A stretch of 17,627 bases of DNA, taken from an uncultured Prevotella sp. GTDB taxonomy: Bacteria; Bacteroidota; Bacteroidia; Bacteroidales; Bacteroidaceae. Where the stretch lies: contig CAJLYG010000043.1 of NCBI GenBank assembly GCA_905210845.1, positions 1 to 17,627 on the forward strand. The letters are read 5' to 3'. The stretch's first letter is position 1, and each line of letters begins with the position of its first letter. Made by a program: the position numbers and the translations under genes. The notes below the pieces were generated by a model. The model was not told the DNA's origin. It saw only the letters and a program-made list of their open reading frames with translations, and did not search any database. This document shows positions 14,604-17,627 of this stretch, piece by piece.

Positions 14604-15797
14604 TTAGTGTCCACCCTTATGTCGTTGGGATTTGAAGCAGTTTACGACCAAGGAAGCCACGGTAAAGGCAATTCCTACCCCCACCACACCTGTCCAGCCG
14701 TAATGCTGCCAAGACAGACCGGAAACGAATGTACCAGCAGAACCACCCAAAAAGTAAATGGTCATATAAACGGTATTGATACGATTGATGGCAGATGCGT
14801 CAAGGGCGACTACGCTGGTCTGATTCGCCAGATGGATGCTTTGCATACCGGCATCAATCAGCAAGATAGCAATTATCATCCACAAATAGCTGTCATTCCC
14901 AAAAAATGCCAGTATCCATGCAGCCAACACTACGCATCCTCCGGCAATAGAGAAGAACCTCGCACCGTACTTTTGGACGTAGCCGCTGATGAAAACCACC
15001 GTGGATGCACCTGCCAGTCCACACAAACCGAGTGCTCCGATAATGTCGTCGGTAGCAAAGAAAGGTTCCTGTTTCATTCGAAAAGCAAGGCAACTCCACA
15101 ATGCGAAGAACGAGCCATAAGCCAATGCCGCCCTCAGCGATGCGATACGCAAGTAGGGGTATCGGGAGAGTAGGCGCAACAAAGATTTCATCAACCCTGC
15201 ATAACTTTCTTGAGAACTGGTAGACAGCACGGGTAGCATCCGGTGAATCATCAGGAAGCATCCGAGCATAAACAAGCAAGCCACAAAATAGACGGAGCGC
15301 CATCCCCATACGTCAGCAAGGAACCCACTGAATACCCGTGAACCAAGAATGCCTATGAGCAGGCAAGATTGTATAATCCCTACGTTGCGCACCTTGTGCG
15401 CAGGGGCTGAATAGTAAGATACTAACGGAATGAAAAATTGCGGCATAACCGAAGAAGCACCGACAAGCAATGATGCGCCCCACACCCAATAGATGTTCGG
15501 AGCAAGGGCTATGGCAAGCAAGGCGCACGAAGATATGATATAATTGGTCAATATCAGTTTCTTTCGTGAGATCAAATCACCAAGCGGGATGACAAACACA
15601 AGTCCAGTCACATAGCCTATCTGTGTCAATGTCGCTACCATGCTGGCAGAAAAGTCGTTTACCGCGAAATCTTTTGCCATGCTACCCAACAAAGGTTGGT
15701 TGTAGTAGCAGTTGGCAACGGAAAGTCCGGTAGCAACTGCCATCAGAGCCATCAGAGCTACCGGAATGCCTTGGTTCTCTCTTAATTCATACTTCAT
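14604..15797 (-). CDS. MFS efflux transporter (DHA1-like, AraJ/YgaY-type)
   Basis: A 397-residue inner-membrane protein with about 12 hydrophobic segments, the size of drug:H+ antiporter-1 transporters. The first helix region has 'LMAVATGLSVANCYYNQPLL', characteristic of the AraJ/YgaY-like efflux group. The loop 2-3 motif A appears as 'GDLISRKKLIL' (73-83; family GxLaDrxGrkxxl). Substrate cannot be predicted. It starts 13 bp after the SMR gene with a clear Shine-Dalgarno sequence, so the two transporters form one operon, divergent from a Crp/Fnr-family gene. Together this looks like an inducible toxic-compound export cassette. No frame damage was seen. Confidence 0.88.
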   Translation of the reverse strand: MKYELRENQGIPVALMALMAVATGLSVANCYYNQPLLGSMAKDFAVNDFSASMVATLTQIGYVTGLVFVIPLGDLISRKKLILTNYIISSCALLAIALAPNIYWVWGASLLVGASSVMPQFFIPLVSYYSAPAHKVRNVGIIQSCLLIGILGSRVFSGFLADVWGWRSVYFVACLFMLGCFLMIHRMLPVLSTSSQESYAGLMKSLLRLLSRYPYLRIASLRAALAYGSFFALWSCLAFRMKQEPFFATDDIIGALGLCGLAGASTVVFISGYVQKYGARFFSIAGGCVVLAAWILAFFGNDSYLWMIIAILLIDAGMQSIHLANQTSVVALDASAINRINTVYMTIYFLGGSAGTFVSGLSWQHYGWTGVVGVGIAFTVASLVVNCFKSQRHKGGH

Positions 15798-15804
15798 TTG
15801 TCGT

Positions 15805-15810
15805 CTCCTT
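15805..15810 (-). promoter_or_regulatory. Shine-Dalgarno sequence of the MFS gene
   Basis: AAGGAG reading leftward, 7 nt before the ATG at 15797 and just after the SMR stop. Strong Shine-Dalgarno sites are unusual in Bacteroidota; this one fixes the start and suits translation of the second gene of an operon. Confidence 0.7.
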
Positions 15811-16137
15811 TCAGTATGACACGACTTTCAATCCTATCAAGGATGCAATGAGCGCGAAGAGAAAGAAAAGGCGGATGGGAGTAGCAGGTTCCTTGAAAAC
15901 GAATATCCCAATCAAAACCGTACCAACCGCTCCGATTCCCGTCCAAATGGCGTACGCAGTTCCCAAAGGCAAAGTCTGTACCGCTTTGGCAAGCAAAGTC
16001 ATGCTCAGTACGGTAGAGGCAAGGAAACCGCTTCCCCACAAATAAAATCCAACTCCTGATGCCGCTCTCGCTTTCCCTAAACAGAATGTGAGGCTCACCT
16101 CAAACAATCCTGCCAATAATAAGATTATCCAATTCAT
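15811..16137 (-). CDS. sugE: Small multidrug resistance (SMR) transporter, SugE/Gdx-like
   Basis: A 108-residue inner-membrane protein with four hydrophobic helices, the exact SMR size; SMR proteins work as dual-topology dimers exchanging protons for cations. The essential membrane Glu13 lies in 'LLAGLFEVSL'. The third-helix signature 'GTAYAIWTGIGAVG' (59-72) is of the SugE/Gdx type, whose best known substrates are guanidinium and some quaternary ammonium compounds. Position 16, Trp in characterised guanidinium exporters as I recall, is Leu16 here, so guanidinium specificity is uncertain. It is the first gene of the operon with the MFS transporter. No guanidine riboswitch-like structure was noticed in the upstream 160 bp. 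Confidence 0.9.
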   Translation of the reverse strand: MNWIILLLAGLFEVSLTFCLGKARAASGVGFYLWGSGFLASTVLSMTLLAKAVQTLPLGTAYAIWTGIGAVGTVLIGIFVFKEPATPIRLFFLFALIASLIGLKVVSY

Positions 16138-16162
16138 ACCTATAATTTATTAAATTCGGGCG

Positions 16163-16170
16163 CAAAAATA
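16163..16170 (-). promoter_or_regulatory. -7 box of the SMR-MFS operon
   Basis: TATTTTTG reading leftward, a perfect TAnnTTTG, about 25 nt before the SMR ATG. No good -33 element lies 19-20 nt upstream, which would suit a promoter that needs an activator. Confidence 0.5.
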
Positions 16171-16196
16171 AACAAACAATCCCTAATAGCTTTTTA

Positions 16197-16233
16197 CATT
16201 TGGCAAAAACAGACTTTTCATTTGACAAAAAAC
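16197..16233. promoter_or_regulatory. Direct repeat, candidate operator of the efflux cassette
   Basis: CATTTGGCAAAAACA (16197-16211) and CATTTGACAAAAAAC (16219-16233) are near copies whose starts are 22 bp apart, about two helical turns. They lie between the divergent -7 boxes (16170 and 16267), just upstream of the SMR promoter. Binding by the adjacent Crp/Fnr-type protein is an inference. Confidence 0.4.
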
Positions 16234-16266
16234 ATCTGTTTATTCTCGTTTCCGTATGCTATTTTA

Positions 16267-16274
16267 TAATTTTG
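16267..16274 (+). promoter_or_regulatory. -7 box of the Crp/Fnr-family gene
   Basis: TAATTTTG, a full TAnnTTTG match 23 nt before the ATG at 16298. The -33 region (around 16245-16250, TCGTTT) is weak. Confidence 0.5.
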
Positions 16275-16297
16275 CACACTAACAACAGCAATGAACT

Positions 16298-16867
16298 ATG
16301 GATATAAAGGAAATCATCAACCAAAGATATGCCATGCCGGACGCATCTTTGGACAGGTTGCAACAATGCCTGACTGAAGTCTCATATCCCAAAGGATTCC
16401 GAGTATTGAAATGCGGCAAGGTGGAGAAAGACATCTTTTTCATTAAACAAGGCATTGTTCGTGCCTATACTTGGGTGGATGGGAAAGATATTACTTTTTG
16501 GGTCGGCAAAGAGGGAGCGACCGTTGTTTCTATGAAAGGCTATGTAAATGACGAGCCGGGATATGAAACAATGGAATTGATGGAAGATTCCGTCTTATAT
16601 GTATTGAAAAGGAAAAAACTGAAAGAGTTGTTTTCGGAAGACTTGCACATCGCCAATTGGGGACGGCGTTATGCGGAAATGGAGCTGCTTGCCACTGAGG
16701 AACGGCTGATCTCTATGTTGTCAGCTATCGCTTCGGAACGGTATAAGGAGCTGTTGGAGAAAGAACCGGATTTGTTACAGCGATTGCCGCTGGGAAGTAT
16801 CGCCACCTATTTAGGCGTAACGCAGACAAGTCTGAGCCGGATTAGGGCAAAAATCACACGGCCGTAA
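16298..16867 (+). CDS. Crp/Fnr family transcriptional regulator
   Basis: A 189-residue protein of the short Bacteroidota Crp/Fnr kind. Residues about 20-115 form the cyclic-nucleotide-binding-type beta barrel ('YPKGFRVLKCG', 'IFFIKQGIVRAY', 'GKEGATVVSMKGYVN'). A long dimerisation helix follows (about 115-145, 'WGRRYAEMELLATEERLISM'). The C-terminal winged helix contains the helix-turn-helix 'LGSIATYLGVTQTSLSRIR' at about 165-183 and ends almost immediately after it. No cysteine cluster for an Fe-S centre is seen, and the cAMP-binding PRTR-type residues are not evident, so the ligand is unknown. It is divergent from the SMR-MFS operon and most likely controls it. ATG 16298 was chosen; an ATG at 16291 is out of frame. 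Confidence 0.92.
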   Translation: MDIKEIINQRYAMPDASLDRLQQCLTEVSYPKGFRVLKCGKVEKDIFFIKQGIVRAYTWVDGKDITFWVGKEGATVVSMKGYVNDEPGYETMELMEDSVLYVLKRKKLKELFSEDLHIANWGRRYAEMELLATEERLISMLSAIASERYKELLEKEPDLLQRLPLGSIATYLGVTQTSLSRIRAKITRP

Positions 16868-17240
16868 TCCAGCGGATATTTCATAGATAATACTATGGCT
16901 AAAAGCTAAAATCTGAAAAAGAGACATGAACGCAAGAGTTAGAGGATTTTTGTACAGCGTGGCTACGTTAGTAACGTTTGGCCTGATACCGCTCATTTGT
17001 ATTCAAACATGTCGTGATTGCCGATAAACATGAACTATTTGCCTAGCACCTCAGTAACTATAACAACAACTAAAAATCTGTACGATTTTATCTATTCTGT
17101 TGCGTAAATGAAAGTTAAATACGTTAAATCTTCACCTTTTCGTATCTAATCAGAATCCACGCTGTCACTTTTCTATCGTTTAGAGCGTATAATACTGATA
17201 ATCAACTAATAACAGATACTAAGGCTGATTCTAATAAGAC
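16868..17240. other. Intergenic region and presumed CRISPR leader
   Basis: Apart from one small ORF (16926-17027) no gene is evident in these 373 bases. A weak hairpin CATAG/CTATG lies at 16882-16897. The stretch from about 17040 is AT-rich and contains spaced GTTAAAT copies at 17114-17120 and 17123-17129, with GTAAAT at 17104-17109, and a TATAAT at 17188-17193. It ends in AATAAGAC, resembling the end of the CRISPR repeat, directly against the first repeat. The orientation of the repeat makes this side the likely leader. Confidence 0.45.
16926..17027 (+). CDS. Possible 33-residue membrane peptide
   Basis: ATG at 16926 opens a 33-codon frame ending in TAA: 'MNARVRGFLYSVATLVTFGL' followed by 'IPLICIQTCRDCR'. 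It has a basic N-terminus, one hydrophobic stretch (about 8-26) long enough to cross a membrane, and a Cys/Arg end. AAAAAGAGAC precedes the ATG, giving a weak purine-rich ribosome site. It lies 58 bp after the Crp/Fnr gene and about 210 bp before the CRISPR array. It could be a small membrane protein, a type I toxin-like peptide, or a chance ORF. Confidence 0.3.
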   Translation: MNARVRGFLYSVATLVTFGLIPLICIQTCRDCR

Positions 17241-17627
17241 ATTTCAATTCCATAAAGGTTCGATTAAGACATTTATGATGTCGATGGTAATCTTCGTTAT
17301 ACTTATTTCAATTCCATAAAGGTTCGATTAAGACAATCCTGCTAAAGGTCTGTTTACTTACACTTGTCTATTTCAATTCCATAAAGGTTCGATTAAGACT
17401 GCATAGTCTTCTTAATGATCCTTCCGGTACCCTATTTCAATTCCATAAAGGTTCGATTAAGACTTGCCTGATCACTCTACAGAATCCGAATGGTTTCTTA
17501 ATTTCAATTCCATAAAGGTTCGATTAAGACTCTTTTTTATGTCAATTATAATGGTTCTTCTAAGAAATTTCAATTCCATAAAGGTTCGATTAAGACGTGA
17601 GGTTGGACGTTGTACGCCCACCGCCAT
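17241..17627 (+). CRISPR. CRISPR array, six identical repeats, continuing past the window edge
   Basis: A 30-nt repeat (begins ATTTCAATTCC, middle ATAAAGG, ends TTCGATTAAGAC) occurs at 17241-17270, 17305-17334, 17370-17399, 17434-17463, 17501-17530 and 17567-17596 with no differences that I can see. The five complete spacers are 34, 35, 34, 37 and 36 nt and share no similarity; a sixth (17597 on) is cut by the edge. A repeat of 30 nt ending in ATTAAGAC resembles type I-B/III repeats cut by Cas6 to leave an 8-nt 5' handle (compare ATTGAAAC), which suggests transcription to the right and a leader on the left. No cas gene is present in the window; they may lie to the right or elsewhere. Confidence 0.97.

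Noticed and set aside
14596..14611. GACACTA/TAGTGTC inverted repeat across the MFS stop codon
   Set aside because: The 7-bp stem has only a 2-nt loop and no T-tract; too weak to call a terminator or insertion end.
14607..15173. 188-codon rightward ORF opposite the MFS gene
   Set aside because: Antisense shadow; no hydrophobic pattern or domain, and the leftward frame has a full set of membrane helices.
17030..17110. 26-codon ORF after the 33-residue peptide
   Set aside because: Thr-rich, no hydrophobic segment or ribosome site, in an AT-rich leader-like region; best explained as chance.

Overview
The window looks like a chromosomal segment from a Bacteroidota bacterium, most likely a gut Prevotellaceae/Bacteroidales member. 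The evidence is several promoter-like pairs of the Bacteroidota sigma-factor type (TTG or TTTG, about 19-20 bp, then TAnnTTTG), few Shine-Dalgarno sequences, and the protein families present: a type-A-like 'YDLMGR...GIYIRDGKK' C-terminal tail, a GH27 alpha-galactosidase, a flavodiiron protein, an AhpC/AhpF pair and short Crp/Fnr regulators. No rRNA or tRNA gene was found.

Left part (1-13378) is ordinary chromosomal content. A partial secreted discoidin-domain protein (1-858) converges on ahpF across a strong hairpin. The ahpC-ahpF peroxide-defence operon runs leftward from a promoter that carries a four-element OxyR-like operator. A GH27 alpha-galactosidase with a C-terminal carbohydrate-binding region is transcribed divergently from it. 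Next come a leftward pair, DEAD-box RNA helicase then M1 aminopeptidase; a rightward LOG-family phosphoribohydrolase; and a leftward run of PfkB sugar kinase, flavodiiron protein (O2/NO reductase) and a sodium:dicarboxylate-type symporter. The theme is housekeeping, carbohydrate use and defence of an anaerobe against oxygen and peroxide.

About 13335-14600 is a scar-like accessory junction. The PfkB gene begins abruptly: it lacks roughly the first 30 residues of the family, including the first substrate-binding motif, and no promoter is visible. On the other strand a reading frame of mobilization-protein character ends at 13449, followed by an unrecognised coiled-coil, C-terminally anchored membrane protein (13479-14033) with its own terminator. 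Then come gene wrecks: a rhuM-family pseudogene with an internal deletion, frameshift and nonsense codon, and a second start-less coding fragment.

About 14604-16867 is a compact efflux cassette: an SMR transporter (SugE/Gdx-like) and an MFS transporter in one leftward operon, divergent from a Crp/Fnr-family regulator. The shared intergenic region has a direct repeat spaced by two helical turns that could be the operator.

The right end (16868-17627) holds a possible 33-residue membrane peptide, an AT-rich leader-like stretch, and a CRISPR array that runs off the edge: six identical 30-nt repeats with 34-37-nt spacers. The repeat looks like a type I-B/III kind (5' handle ATTAAGAC). No cas gene is in the window. 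Nothing here is certain to be a new system; the points most worth checking are the truncated pfkB/mobile junction, the coiled-coil protein, the regulator/efflux operator, and the leader-repeat boundary with its small upstream ORF.
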